Of a DNA stretch of 64,000 nucleotides, positions 1 to 10,200 are shown piece by piece. The translations under genes were made by a program, and so were the position numbers. How positions within the stretch are numbered: position 1 is the stretch's first letter; every line of letters starts with the position of its first letter. Origin of the DNA: Axinella damicornis. Its lineage: Eukaryota > Porifera > Demospongiae > Axinellida > Axinellidae. The stretch covers positions 5,039,029 through 5,103,028 of the forward strand of contig OZ007518.1 in the NCBI GenBank assembly GCA_963931865.1, in the 5' to 3' direction. The notes below the pieces were generated by a model. That model was given only the letters and a program-made list of their open reading frames with translations. It was not told the DNA's origin and made no database searches.

Positions 1-410
1 TGCAAGTTCTTGCAAATGCCTACCATTTTCCTGACCATGTTAGGAAAATATTCCAGCGAGGGAAGCATGCTGGCAGCAGTGCAGCATACGTGAAAGAATT
101 CAGGTTCCATTTGGGTCAGGGAAACATGTTCTGTGGTGCAGTTGCCACTATGAGGAATCAAAATACAATTGACATGGCATACTCATTTTATCAACTGGAT
201 TTCCATCTTACTGCTCAGCGAATCGAACATGTGCACAGAGAAACGGAGACGATCCTAGGGTTCATACCCATTGGTACGGAGACAACGGTCAGAGTGGAGT
301 ATCGAGCACGCTATCTTTCTGAGGATGCATTTGAGGCATATGAGGCTTATTTTCGTTCCAAAGCGGCAAATGGATACCGAAACAAGTTTATAGGCCACGA
401 TGAACTTTAG
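1..410 (+). CDS. Secreted-family protein, 3' part (paralogue of the two minus-strand genes at 1.0 and 2.4 kb)
   Basis: The frame is open from the first bases of the window to a TAG at 408-410, so this is the 3' part of a gene that begins upstream. The reading continues in frame upstream of position 90, and the extra residues (YHFPDHV, then RGKHAG) align with YPHRIKN and RGKRAP of the two minus-strand paralogues. The family signature AT-MR, then D-A, then L-DF-L---RI-H, is present (GAVATMRNQNTIDMAY, LDFHLTAQRIEH). The copy is diverged: it has an insertion near ETETILGF and a different C-terminus. I do not recognise the family. Coding status is supported by conservation between three diverged copies on both strands. 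Function is unknown, and the signal peptide would lie outside the window. Confidence 0.7.
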   Translation, partial: QVLANAYHFPDHVRKIFQRGKHAGSSAAYVKEFRFHLGQGNMFCGAVATMRNQNTIDMAYSFYQLDFHLTAQRIEHVHRETETILGFIPIGTETTVRVEYRARYLSEDAFEAYEAYFRSKAANGYRNKFIGHDEL

Positions 411-716
411 GTCTCTTTGTTTATTCACACCTGTAATTATACAAGTTGTTCCAAGCATTATTAGAGAACTTGAGCTATGATTTGAGACAGGAAATTTTCT
501 CAGAAACGGTTGCATGTTGCGCACATTTGGTCAGTACTCTTGAATTATTTATGTGTATCAATAATTTTGCTGCAGTACAATATCTGAAATTAAGCAATTG
601 AAAACATCACATATGACACTGGAAAACAGCAAAGACGAAGTATCTATTATAGCGCTAAATGCCAACAAATCCATGTGCCACAATTTTTTTCATGAAACCG
701 TTATTTTTAACCAGGC

Positions 717-925
717 TCTGGGTCACCACCATAATTGCATCTCAGTGCCTCCTCCATGCCCACTGAGAAATGTGCCACTGCAAAACATATGCATCATGGT
801 TGGTTTCACTTCAGTTGAATGTAGTTATATAGTCATGCATGCATGGGATGCATCTGCTGATCATTGACTGTTGCGCAAGTCATGGGATGACAAATGTATT
901 GTTACAATGTAGTTTCCACAGTGTA
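717..925 (+). repeat. Dispersed ~200-bp repeat (R200), copy 1
   Basis: It starts near GGGTCACCACCATAAT and ends near GTTTCCACAGTGTAG. Related copies lie near 37.36-37.65 kb (inverted), 38.24-38.46 kb and 38.97-39.66 kb. Shared words include ATTGCATCTCAGTGCC, TGTGCCACTGCAAA and AAGTCATGGGATGACAAA. No coding frame is conserved between copies, so ORFs across it are incidental. Class unknown. Confidence 0.75.
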
Positions 926-974
926 GCTACTTCCTGGAGCACAAGATTGTCTACCGGTACGTTAGCTATAATAG

Positions 975-1703
975 CTAGTTGTTAAGACAGTTATTATCCT
1001 CATCTGCTGAACAGAATGAAAGCTGCTCTGGCCCTTTTTCTCTTGGAAGCAAGCTAGCAAAGTCTCTGGTGAAAGTCTTGAATGTTCTGCCACGCAAGTA
1101 ATTCTCAAGTTGTTCCTTTTGCTCCTGGGAGAGGGATGTCTCCACATACTCAATCCATACTGACTCGCTCATTGTCATACCCAAAAATTTCTCCTTTGAT
1201 TCGTGCTTAATCTGCCTTGGGGCAAGCTTGAAGTCCATGTTCTGCATACATATGGCAAGATCAAACGTGTTGTCACCGTGCCTCATGGTAGCAATGAAGC
1301 CGTACATTATAGAACCCCCCTTCCCAACTTCGTATCGGAAATCGCTCACCACCACCTTGCTTATTGGCGCCCTCTTGCCTCGCATGATTCTGTTCTTTAT
1401 GCGATGTGGATATTCAAACTCGTCTTGTGCGATCTCCGTCACTATAACCTCGAATTCGGATACATCCATTTTCTGAAGGAGTTGGCAGTAAGAATGGTCC
1501 TCTATGAAGTCAAAGTGCAAGCCTGGCGGGGTAATATCGGTCATCTTATGACGTCTCGACGTCAGGAGTCCTTTGACGCTGTTCAAAATGCCAACACCTT
1601 TCCCAACTGCTGTGACGACCGTTATAAGTCCTCCGTCAGCATCGCATGATGGGATTAGTACGCATATTGCCACCAAACACGTCCAGTAATACCCATTCAT
1701 CAC
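975..1703 (-). CDS. Putative secreted protein, 242 aa, lineage-specific family member A
   Basis: This is a single uninterrupted ORF beginning MMNGYYWTCLVAICVLIPSC, a typical cleavable signal peptide (residues 1-20). A hydrophobic or amphipathic stretch follows (LITVVTAVGKGVGILNSV, about residues 26-43), then a mixed region with the family blocks PPGLHFDFIEDHSY, EYPHRI, VVVSDF-RYEVGKGG, ATMRHGDNTFDLA and ESVWIEYVE. The paralogue at 2449-3084 is about 75% identical by eye over the first 200 residues but ends earlier; this copy has about 40 extra C-terminal residues. The upstream bases 1704-1740 show no obvious TATA box. The family is unrecognised. Secretion is inferred from the leader only, and the glycine-rich hydrophobic segment could alternatively insert in a membrane. 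Confidence 0.75.
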   Translation of the reverse strand: MMNGYYWTCLVAICVLIPSCDADGGLITVVTAVGKGVGILNSVKGLLTSRRHKMTDITPPGLHFDFIEDHSYCQLLQKMDVSEFEVIVTEIAQDEFEYPHRIKNRIMRGKRAPISKVVVSDFRYEVGKGGSIMYGFIATMRHGDNTFDLAICMQNMDFKLAPRQIKHESKEKFLGMTMSESVWIEYVETSLSQEQKEQLENYLRGRTFKTFTRDFASLLPREKGPEQLSFCSADEDNNCLNN

Positions 1704-1790
1704 AAGTTGGCTTGTATGAAAATTCGCGCGCGTGTTAGCTAGGCGATTACTCGGCCGATTACTAACACCAACATAACGCTACACTACGTA

Positions 1791-1853
1791 GTCTCGTTCC
1801 CAGACACGCACACCAGCGAAAAAGGGTGCGCGTTCGGGGTCTGGGAACGAGAC
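1791..1853. mobile_element. 63-bp hairpin of the GTTCCCAG foldback family
   Basis: GTCTCGTTCCCAGAC at 1791-1805 is exactly complementary to GTCTGGGAACGAGAC at 1839-1853, with a partly complementary interior (ACGCACAC / GTGCGCGT). It belongs to the family whose usual ends are TAGCCTCGTTCCCAGGC. No target duplication is visible at this copy. Confidence 0.6.
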
Positions 1854-2448
1854 TCATGATAGCTACATAGCTTGTACCTAGGTGCACGAGCAGCAGTATC
1901 CCTAAGGGAATCCCCAGGGGAAACCCCAGGGAGATCCCATTACAACTTAAACACATCCGTACTCCAACCCTGGCATTTTGATATCGCAGTTGATGATGCA
2001 AGAACCGTGAGGAATGCAAAATCTACAGAAAATTGAATAGCTAGCTGGCTATCTGCATGGCTACCTACCTGAAACTCCTGTGCTAACGACTATGTAGCTT
2101 ATGCTGGTTGAATTAGTTAGCTTATTCTCACTAATTCCAATGCCAAGAAACACTGATTCTGCCATGCATGGTAAATATATTTATCAAATTCTTGGTTAAA
2201 ACATTGTCAAACATGTTGTTTTGCAGTATATATTCACTAAACAAGTCATAATATCATTCCTGAGTGTGAATTCTAGCAAACAAGTGTGGTTTGGGAGTTT
2301 GTATTCATGCATGATTGTGAAATCTGGCAAACAGCAAACACAAATACGGTTCGGGAGTATATAGCTATTCCATTTTACTGCGAATATGCATGCAGATAGC
2401 TACTAAATTGCTGACTGCAAAATGGCCATCTTATCTTATAGTATTTCT
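1854..2448. other. Intergenic stretch between two minus-strand paralogues
   Basis: No gene is seen. At 2260-2365 a diverged two-copy tandem repeat is visible (GTGAATTCTAGCAAACAAGT then GTGAAATCTGGCAAACAG, each followed by GGTT-GGGAGT). The rest is unremarkable. Confidence 0.5.
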
Positions 2449-3084
2449 TCATATGCGGTTCGTGAACATGCAGTTCTCAAGCTGTTCCTTTTGCTCCTGA
2501 GAGAGGAATGACTCCAGATACTCGATCCATACCAACTCGCTCAGTGTGAAACCCAAAAACTTCTCCTCTGATTCGTGCTTAATCTGCCTTTGAGCAAGTT
2601 TGAAGTTCATGTCCTGAATGCATATGGCGAGATCAAACGTGTTGTCTACATGCCTCATGGTAGCAATAAAGGTGTACATTTTAGAACCCCCCTTTCCAAC
2701 TTCATATCGCACGAAATCGCTCACCACCATCTTATTTACTGGTGCCCACTTGCCTAGCATGATTCTGTCCCTTATACGATGAGGATATGCGAACTCCTCC
2801 TGCGCAATTTCCGTTACTACAGTCTCGAAGTTGGAGATATCCATTCTTTGTAGCAATTGGTAGTAAGAGTGGTCTTCTATGAAGTCAAAGTGCAGGCCAG
2901 GCGGGGTAACATCGGTGATGTTATGACGTCTCGATGAGAGTAGTCCCTTGACGCTGTTCAAAATCCCAATGCCTTCACCAACTGCTGTCACGACCGTTAT
3001 AAAACTTGGGAATTGCGACATCAATACGCACACTGGCACCACGCATGCCAGCAAACACGTCCAGTAAAACATAGGGTTCATCAC
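2449..3084 (-). CDS. Putative secreted protein, 211 aa, lineage-specific family member B
   Basis: A single-exon ORF with leader MMNPMFYWTCLLACVVPVC. It carries the same ordered blocks as the 975-1703 gene: ITVVTAVGEGIGILNSV, PPGLHFDFIEDHSY, YPHRIRDRIM, VVSDFVRYEVGKGG, ATMRHVDNTFDLA, WIEYLESFLSQEQKEQLEN. It keeps one residue (V in SDFVRYE) that member A lacks, which suggests a one-codon deletion in A. The C-terminus stops at CMFTNRI, about 40 residues before the end of A. The tandem same-strand arrangement 0.7 kb apart points to local duplication. Function is unknown. Confidence 0.75.
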   Translation of the reverse strand: MMNPMFYWTCLLACVVPVCVLMSQFPSFITVVTAVGEGIGILNSVKGLLSSRRHNITDVTPPGLHFDFIEDHSYYQLLQRMDISNFETVVTEIAQEEFAYPHRIRDRIMLGKWAPVNKMVVSDFVRYEVGKGGSKMYTFIATMRHVDNTFDLAICIQDMNFKLAQRQIKHESEEKFLGFTLSELVWIEYLESFLSQEQKEQLENCMFTNRI

Positions 3085-4042
3085 TATAGGCTGAACCGGT
3101 ACCAGTAGTGTTGCGAAATGTGTAACGTCTTAGAGTAGTATCAAAAAGTAGCACGCGTTCAGAATTATATTACTCTATACACCCGTAACCCCCGCCCGGG
3201 CGCCCCCCGTCGTATAGATTTTTTGCTACACACGTGATAGTACATGTACATATCTTCCCTCGTAAGAGATCGACCGACGCAAGATACACTTACGTAAGTA
3301 TTGTCCATGAAGTAATTATACTAGCAGAATGTATAACATCGTGGGGCGAGCCTGTGCGAGTGCATGCATATGCAGCATGCATTTCACTCATTCGAATGTA
3401 ACTCAACCTCAGGCTGTAGAATTGCATCACAAGAACTGCAGGCCTATGGACAGTATAGTACCATGCATGATGATCATGTATACATGCGGCACGAGCAGAA
3501 GAAAAAGCACTCTCGCTCCCATGACTGTAGCCATTGAAGAGCAGAGGTAGCTAGGTCTACATGTACGAGTCAGCGACTTCAGCACAGTGAGCAACCGTGC
3601 AGCCGCTAGTCGCGATCGGTGAACTTGTACATGTAGCCTGTCAGAAGTCGCACTTTCGCAGTCTTTGTTGCCGTGCAGTAGCACGCATCGCTGTATCCAT
3701 TGAAGATGTAGACTCGTGGGTGCGTGGGTGGTATCCGTCCCTGTTGTAGCCATCCAGGAGTACGCGGTTCACGATTCGTTCCTCTCAGAACGAGTGCTTC
3801 GTTGTTGAGCGAACACGTGAGAATTATCATGGCATGACGCAAGGAACTTTCGGTTATTGAAAGTTGAAAGTTTGAAAGTCTCATTATTACTGACTGACCC
3901 AAAAGGATAATGCAGTATACAACAACAAAAAGCTAGAACACAGGTGAGAAAAAGTTCAATCCTGTCCAGCCTGTTGTAATGTCGAGAAAGGGATGACATC
4001 TGAGAGTGGCGATAAACCGATTGCTTAAGAAAGACCTCAGAC
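3085..4042. other. Intergenic stretch
   Basis: No gene is supported. There are several short overlapping ORFs without conserved features. A GC-rich island (CCCGCCCGGGCGCCCCCC) lies at about 3190. It may contain the promoter of the minus-strand secreted-protein gene, but no core element is clear. Confidence 0.4.
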
Positions 4043-4223
4043 CAGCTGTCACCGAACCGCCCTGTGCGGTCACCGAACCGCCCTGTGCGGTCGCCGATCG
4101 GCGTGTGCGGTCAGCTCTGCACTCGAACACGAAGCCGCCGTCTGTTGGCTCTTATAGTGTTCCAAGGAGCATCGGTTCCACTCACCGAACCGCCCTGTGC
4201 GGTCGCCGATCGGCGTGTGCGGT
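4043..4223. repeat. Duplicated GC-rich 43-bp block
   Basis: ACCGAACCGCCCTGTGCGGT is repeated tandemly near 4050 and 4070, then again at about 4182, followed each time by the palindrome-containing word GCCGATCGGC and GTGTGCGGTCA. About 70 bp of unique sequence separates the two 43-bp copies. The block sits immediately upstream of the LINE remnant. Confidence 0.7.
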
Positions 4224-4229
4224 CAAAAA

Positions 4230-5290
4230 TTCTAGATCCGCCACTGCTGTATGCTGACGATATGCTACTCTACAAGGCGATATCCTCACAAAGCGACCAT
4301 CAAAGCCTCCAGGACGATGTTGACAGAGTCCAGGAGTGGGTAAATATATGTCAACTATCTTACCCTGAATACAAGTAAATGTAAGACTATGGTTGTATCG
4401 CGGAGAGGAAACCAACATGTCACCCAACTACAACTGGGAAATGACGTACTTGTGAGTGGACACCTTCAAATATCTAGGAGTACTACTGTCATCAGACCTG
4501 ACCTGGACTCCACATAATTATTGGAGCATTTGCTCAAAAGCAAGGAAACTGGTAGGCCTTCTTTACAGACAATTTTCCAACAACGCAAATAGGGATGTTT
4601 TGCTTAGATTGTATACATCAATTGTTCAACCACATCTCGAATACGCGGCTGAGGTCTGGGATCCGCATTTACACAAGAACATTGAACTAATTGAGAACGT
4701 TCAGAAACAAGCTTTAAAAATGTGTACGAAACAATGGGATCTTGGCTATCAAGCACTGCTACATGTACATGTAGAACAAACTCACTTGCAGAACATGGGA
4801 AATCGGCGTATGCACTTAAAACTCTGTACCCTCTTCAAAATTGTGCATGGTCATTATATTATATTTTCCTAATGATTTAGTTGTGAATCACCATAGCAGA
4901 TACTCTCCTCACACACTCCCTCTTCTTCATTGCCCATGCATATGCTCACACTACTGCTCTCCAAAAGTCATTTCTTCCTAGTTCAATCTCTGTACGGAAC
5001 CATCTTCCCCCTGAAGCTTTACACAGAAATTCCATACATAGATTTAAATTATTCACAGCACCATTGTTTTTGTAGATCTAGCACTTGCATTATAAGTACA
5101 TAACATATGCACTCTGTTCAGTCTATCATCTGTTTTTTGTCCTTTTGTATTTGTTGTACAACTTATTGCTATGTAATTTAGCTGTAGGTTACACACCAGA
5201 CTAGCTTATGTAGCTATTTGTGTAACCATTGCATTGCACCATCCTGCTAATGCATAAATGTTGTAAAAAATAAAATAAAATAAAAGTCTG
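4230..5290 (+). mobile_element. 5'-truncated LINE (non-LTR retrotransposon), frameshifted
   Basis: The remnant begins just before the reverse transcriptase active-site block (LLYADDMLLYK, about 4235-4280). After a frameshift near 4350 and a second near 4450, it continues with the LINE thumb region: DTFKYLGVLLSSDLTW, LYTSIVQPHLEYAAEVWDP and VQKQALKMCTK, ending with an ORF stop near 4872. About 400 bp of 3'UTR follows, finishing in the tail AAAAAATAAAATAAAATAAA (about 5265-5286). Endonuclease and the first two thirds of RT are absent, so it is dead. The fingerprint is CR1/L2/Jockey-like by eye; the clade was not determined. Confidence 0.88.
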
Positions 5291-5535
5291 CATGACTTCC
5301 AGGTAGAGCAGAGGTAGAGCTAGGTAGAGCAGAGGTTGAGCCAGGTAAAGCAGAGGAAGAGCCAGGTCACAGGGCAGAGGTATAGAGACAGGTAGAGCTG
5401 AGGTAGAAACAGGTAGCTATAGAGCAGAGGTAGAGCCAGATAGAGCAGAGGTAGAGCCAGGTACCGGTAGAGCAGAGGTATATAGAGCCAGGTAGAGCAG
5501 AGGTAGAGCCAGCTAGAGTGTAGGTATATAGAGCC
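5291..5535. repeat. Minisatellite, ~20-bp unit AGGTAGAGCAGAGGTAGAGC
   Basis: Degenerate tandem copies of GTAGAGC(A/C)AG with insertions begin directly after the LINE tail. Both strands stay open in places, giving Leu/Tyr-rich minus-strand ORFs that are artefacts of the repeat. Confidence 0.85.
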
Positions 5536-5952
5536 AAGACACATCCACCCATCTGTCTTGCACACACATACATACACATTACCATGGCACACATAATTAT
5601 ATTATCTGCGTTGCAAGTAGCTCATTCTGTGGACAAAATTATAATGCTTATCGAGAGACTTGTGTTTGGGGAGCACACTTCATAGGCTGTCGTCAGCCTC
5701 AATGTGTACCCATTCTGCTTGCAGATAAAATTTAGTTCAGTTCAGTTCAGTTCAGACTTTGCTGAGATAACAACTGGTTGCATTACTAAGGACACTAGAT
5801 TTGTGCTTTTAGCATAATCATTAGTGTGCAAAGTACAGATAGTTAGCATACTGAGCCTCTGTGTTCACACAAAGACAAGCTTGTCTGCTGATATGATGAT
5901 ATCACAATTAAATTTTAGCAGTGCATCTTCATCTTTCACAACATGCAATCGC

Positions 5953-6103
5953 TAGCCACGTTCCCAGGCCTACCCTGTTTTTTTCAGTTCTTCTGTTTCC
6001 GCTGACAATAATACACGGATGTGAGGGTGCCTTCCGCATCCGTGTATTATTGTCAACGGAAACTGAAGAACAAAAAAAACGGGGTAGCCTGGGAATGAGG
6101 CTA
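5953..6103. mobile_element. 151-bp foldback element with target-site duplication
   Basis: The left arm TAGCCACGTTCCCAGGC and right arm GCCTGGGAATGAGGCTA are near complements. Inside, the runs around CAGTTCTTCTGTTTCCG and CGGAAACTGAAGAAC, and ACAATAATACACGGATG and CATCCGTGTATTATTGT, also pair, so almost the whole element folds. TGCAATCGC flanks it at 5944-5952 and 6104-6112, a clear 9-bp (up to 11-bp counting the next TA) target duplication. It encodes nothing. Confidence 0.85.
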
Positions 6104-6303
6104 TGCAATCGCTATAATTATATCACCCAGTCACTTAGCATATTCCATGATTGTTTTAATTTTTTGCACATGAAAATCAAAGGATGATAGATGCCAAGCA
6201 TGGTACGTCTCACATGTACAGTCATGTAGTGCATGGAATAGTCATTTCTAGCTACCTGTTAGGCTACTGTTGAGTACTCTGTTGTGATCCTAACCAACAA
6301 GTG

Positions 6304-7269
6304 TCACTTTTTCAGTGCAATCTTATAAACGGATGAAGATAAGCCTGATTCAGTGTAACCTCCAATCACTAGCAGTTCCCCGGTAGCAAGGGTGGCAGTG
6401 CATACCATTCTCACAGCCACGGGCATCACTCCAACCATCACCCATGAGTCAGTGTGAGGAGAGAAAACGTGGAGTGAACGACTGATTCTATTATCACTGG
6501 ATCTCCCTCCAACTGCGAGAAGGCATCCCCCGAAGGTAGCAACACTTGAATACTCACACGGAAGCTCAGGGAGGCATTTCCACATGGCCTTTTGAGCAAT
6601 GAGCGAGCTTATGTTGACACAACAGACTGCACGACCCTGGCCATTTCCTCCGCTGAGATAGAAGCTCCCACCGAGACACACCCCTTTCATGAAGCTGCCG
6701 CCAATCGGTAACGACGCTGCTTGAAACCAAGTTTGATCGTTTCCGTTGTATATTTCAACCAAATCAGTGTCTTTGTAGACATTCACTTTTCCTCCTGCTA
6801 CTACGAGGTACATGCCTTTGCTAATTGCAGAGGTGGAGAATCGAGGAGTAGGCATGGGTGGGAGAGTGCCTCTGCTTATTGCAGAGGTGGAGAATCGAGG
6901 AGTACCCCGCACAGTTTGGGGTTTAGAAAGAGTGCTCTTTTGCTCACCATCTTCGCAAACGGTGACCTCATTTGTCGGTCTGAATGTAGAGCAGTTCAAC
7001 CCTCCAACGACAACCACTTTGTTGTTGTGTATGACCACAGTGTAATAGGCAGTGGGGTGAGAACCACTGTGTATGGCTAACACCCTCCAAGAATTCTCAG
7101 AGACATCGTACGCACAAAGCCTTACAGGCTCATTCGCATCTTCCCTAGACCACCCTCTTGCAACGTAGACCGTTCCATTGTGCAGCACAGCCTGGGCACC
7201 ACACATGGCATGTGGGAGGTTGGAGCACAGATTGGTCTCAAAAAACGAGTCAGGATCCAGAATATTCAC
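6304..7269 (-). CDS. Terminal Kelch exon of the kinase gene
   Basis: The exon begins after a TTCAG acceptor with VNILDPDSFF and encodes about six Kelch blades, each with a hydrophobic strand and Gly-Gly: NKVVVVGGLN, MYLVVAGGK, SFYLSGGN, CLLAVGGRS and ELLVIGGYTE. The typical aromatic positions are partly present (NSWRVL, DSWVMV). Near 6813-6920 an in-frame 54-bp tandem duplication repeats TPRFSTSAIS(R/K)G. It disturbs the third blade and probably makes a loop extension. The stop is at 6304-6306. Kelch propellers bind protein partners, so this end probably selects substrate or location (inference). Confidence 0.85.
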   Translation of the reverse strand: MNILDPDSFFETNLCSNLPHAMCGAQAVLHNGTVYVARGWSREDANEPVRLCAYDVSENSWRVLAIHSGSHPTAYYTVVIHNNKVVVVGGLNCSTFRPTNEVTVCEDGEQKSTLSKPQTVRGTPRFSTSAISRGTLPPMPTPRFSTSAISKGMYLVVAGGKVNVYKDTDLVEIYNGNDQTWFQAASLPIGGSFMKGVCLGGSFYLSGGNGQGRAVCCVNISSLIAQKAMWKCLPELPCEYSSVATFGGCLLAVGGRSSDNRISRSLHVFSPHTDSWVMVGVMPVAVRMVCTATLATGELLVIGGYTESGLSSSVYKIALKK

Positions 7270-10200
7270 CTGAAGGAAACGATTGATGATATGGTTTGTT
7301 ATTACCTTAGATATTGTGCATCAAATTGTCTATGTTTCAGCAAGTGCTATGTCTCAGCAATGCTATGTTTCAGCAGTGCTATGTTTCAGCAGTGCTATTC
7401 AGCAGTGCTATGTTTCAGCAGTGCTATGTTTCAACAGTGCTATGTTTCAGCAGTGCTGTTTCAGCAGTGCTATGTTTCAGCAGTGCTATGTTTCAGCAGT
7501 GCTATGTTTCAGCAGTGCTATGTTTCAGCAGTGCTATGTTTCAGCAGTGCTATGTTCAACAGTGCTGTTTCAGCAGTGTTAACGTTAAGTTTCAGCAGTG
7601 TTATGTTTCAGCAGTGTTATGTTTCAGCAGTGCTATGTTTCAGCAGTGTTATGTTTCAGCAGTGCTATGTTTCAGCAGTGTTATGTTTCAGCAGTGCTAT
7701 GTTTCAGCAGTGCTATGTTTCAGCAGTGCTATGTTTCAGCAGTGTTATGTTTCAGCAGTGCTATGTTTCAGCAGTGTTATGTTTCAGCAGTGCTATGTTT
7801 CAGCAGTGTTATGTTTCAGCAGTGCTATGTTTCAGCAGTACAGTGCTACGTTTCAGCAGTGCTACGTAGTTCTACCATCATATATAGATGATGCTACCAA
7901 AGCCTTCCTGCTTCACGAACCTACCAGGACTGTGATTACATTATCAACACTGCCGGGAGCTGTGACTATCCAAATGAGCACGCATGTGACTATGAGTGAC
8001 TACCAGCTTGCCATGAGGCTTCCCTGCATACCCTATGCATTCATACACTATACTGCTGACATGATTCTAGTGATATATACCGCTGGCAGTGAACCACCAA
8101 CCTGCATGTGATTTTGCACAGCATGCAGAACGTGATTACAAAGTGCTTCCTGATCAGTAAGTGATGTAGCACTGCAGTGCCACTGTACTTGCCCTACATC
8201 ATATCCTGGCAGGCAGTGTATGACGCTCAATTGTAATGAACTGGCGGAAGTTGCCAGGCCGTTTCTCCCTCCCAAAACGGCCTGGGAACGAGGCTATATC
8301 CTGGCAGGCAGTGTATGCTTCAATTGTAATTCACCAGGCGTTGTTGAAGTAGGGATTGCACTGCAGCTACACTCTCATCTCTGGTAGTACTTTGGTCCTG
8401 TACACAGAAACATTATTCTCAGTAGTAAGTTACCCCTTTACCAGAAACTGCAGGAAAGCACTGTGTATACGGTCTAAGGTCACGGGAGACCATAATTGAT
8501 GGTAGTAAACACTTGATACAAAGAGTTCAAGCACACTATAATAATATTATGCCTCAACTTATGGGTACTGGCTGCTACAGGGTGCATTGGGTTGTAACTT
8601 ATTTATTGACCTTTGGTTCTCTCCTGAGTCGGCTGATTTCAGCATCCCTCTCTTGAAGGTCAGTGGCTTGCTGCTGAACCTCGGCCTGCAACGTGTATAT
8701 ATACAGCACTTTGAGTACAGATCCTCCCTTAGTTAATATAAACTGTCAAAACTGATTAATGTATCTGCATAATTATACACCTCCCTTGCCCTCCTAACAG
8801 TGAGGAGGAATAAAACAGTGTGTATAATAATATCGTGACAGTACAATGACCGTCAACTCTATTGCATACCCTTAGTGTTTGCAACTCTCTCTGCTGTCTC
8901 TCAATTTCAGTGTCTTTCTCCTGCAGTTGGACATCTTTAGCCTCTGTCTCCTTAGCTTGTTCCCACTATGCCAATAACAAGAGTTGATCATGTCTTGGAA
9001 CGTGGCAACTCAATATTTCTGATCTGAGCTCACATGCACGAAGCCAACCTACCTCCAGCTGCTGCATTTGCTCCTGCAGGTTTCCAATCTCCAAGAGTGC
9101 CTTCATCATCCCTACTTTCACCATGTCTACTTTCTTGAGCTGGCTGCCATATGGCCCCTCAATCTCAGCCCTCACTGCCTCCAGTCGTGGAAGCAGCTCT
9201 GCTGCAGAGGGCCGCCGTGAGGGGGTGTTGTGAAGACACTGGTGTACCAGCTGCACAAGAGGATGCTGCTCTCCCAGCTGCCCATGGAGGGACAGGATGT
9301 AGTCCCTCCGACGCTCCACCTCAGACCGAGCCAAAAGGCGGTCTGGATTCTCTGTGTCTGCATAGTTGTGGGGAAGGAGGGATCCAGGGAACACCTGCAT
9401 AGGGAACGTTTATACCGATAGATGTGAATGTTTAACATACATTTTCAGCAATAACATTTCAGCACATCTATCAGTATAACTTTCCCTACGCAATCAGTAT
9501 AATTTTTCCTACACAATATTAATGTTCAAATGTTGAACAATAGCTAAATATTACTGTTCAAATGACCTATCAATTTACTTTGCAAACTATACCATCCGAT
9601 AGCAGCCTAAAAAGGAATCCCAGTAACTGTTACTACTAAACAAACAGTCCACCCACTGTCTGTCCACCCCTCTCTGACCTGTGTGAGTGTGAAGAGGGTG
9701 AGATGTCCGAATGAAAAAATGTCCAGTCGGGGACCGTACTGTGAGTGCTCATCGAATGCCTCAGGTGGCATGTACGCTGTTGCTCCTGGCAGACGTGTGA
9801 GAGTTCTGGCTAGCTGGCCCGGCTGCAGGTTTACAATGCGAGCATTGCCCAAATCACTGACCTTGGCAACAAGTGATGAGGTTAATAAAATGTTCCTAGC
9901 GGAAAGGTCCCTGTGCACAATGGGAGGGTTATGTGAATGCAGGTATACCAGACCCCGCACTATGTCCACCAGCAGGGATCGTTTGAGGGTGAGAGGGAGG
10001 CCAGGGGTACTCTCCAGCAGATCGTCCAGGCTGCTGTCCAGCCTCTCCATCACCAGCACTGGCAGTGTGGACCCTTCTAGGAAACATAGTCCCAGGAACT
10101 GCACCACATGAGGGTGCCGCATCTTTGCCATCACCTGTAGTGTTTCCAAGAGGTCCATTAAATGATACAACTACGTATTACTGGACGTGAATATTTACAG

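Noticed and set aside
7330..7867. CRISPR-like array
   Set aside because: Repeats are contiguous with no spacers, and the genome is eukaryotic.
7180..8111. Long Cys/Gln/Phe-rich plus-strand ORFs in three frames
   Set aside because: They are read-through of a 16-bp repeat with no stop codon, inside an intron of the opposite-strand kinase gene.
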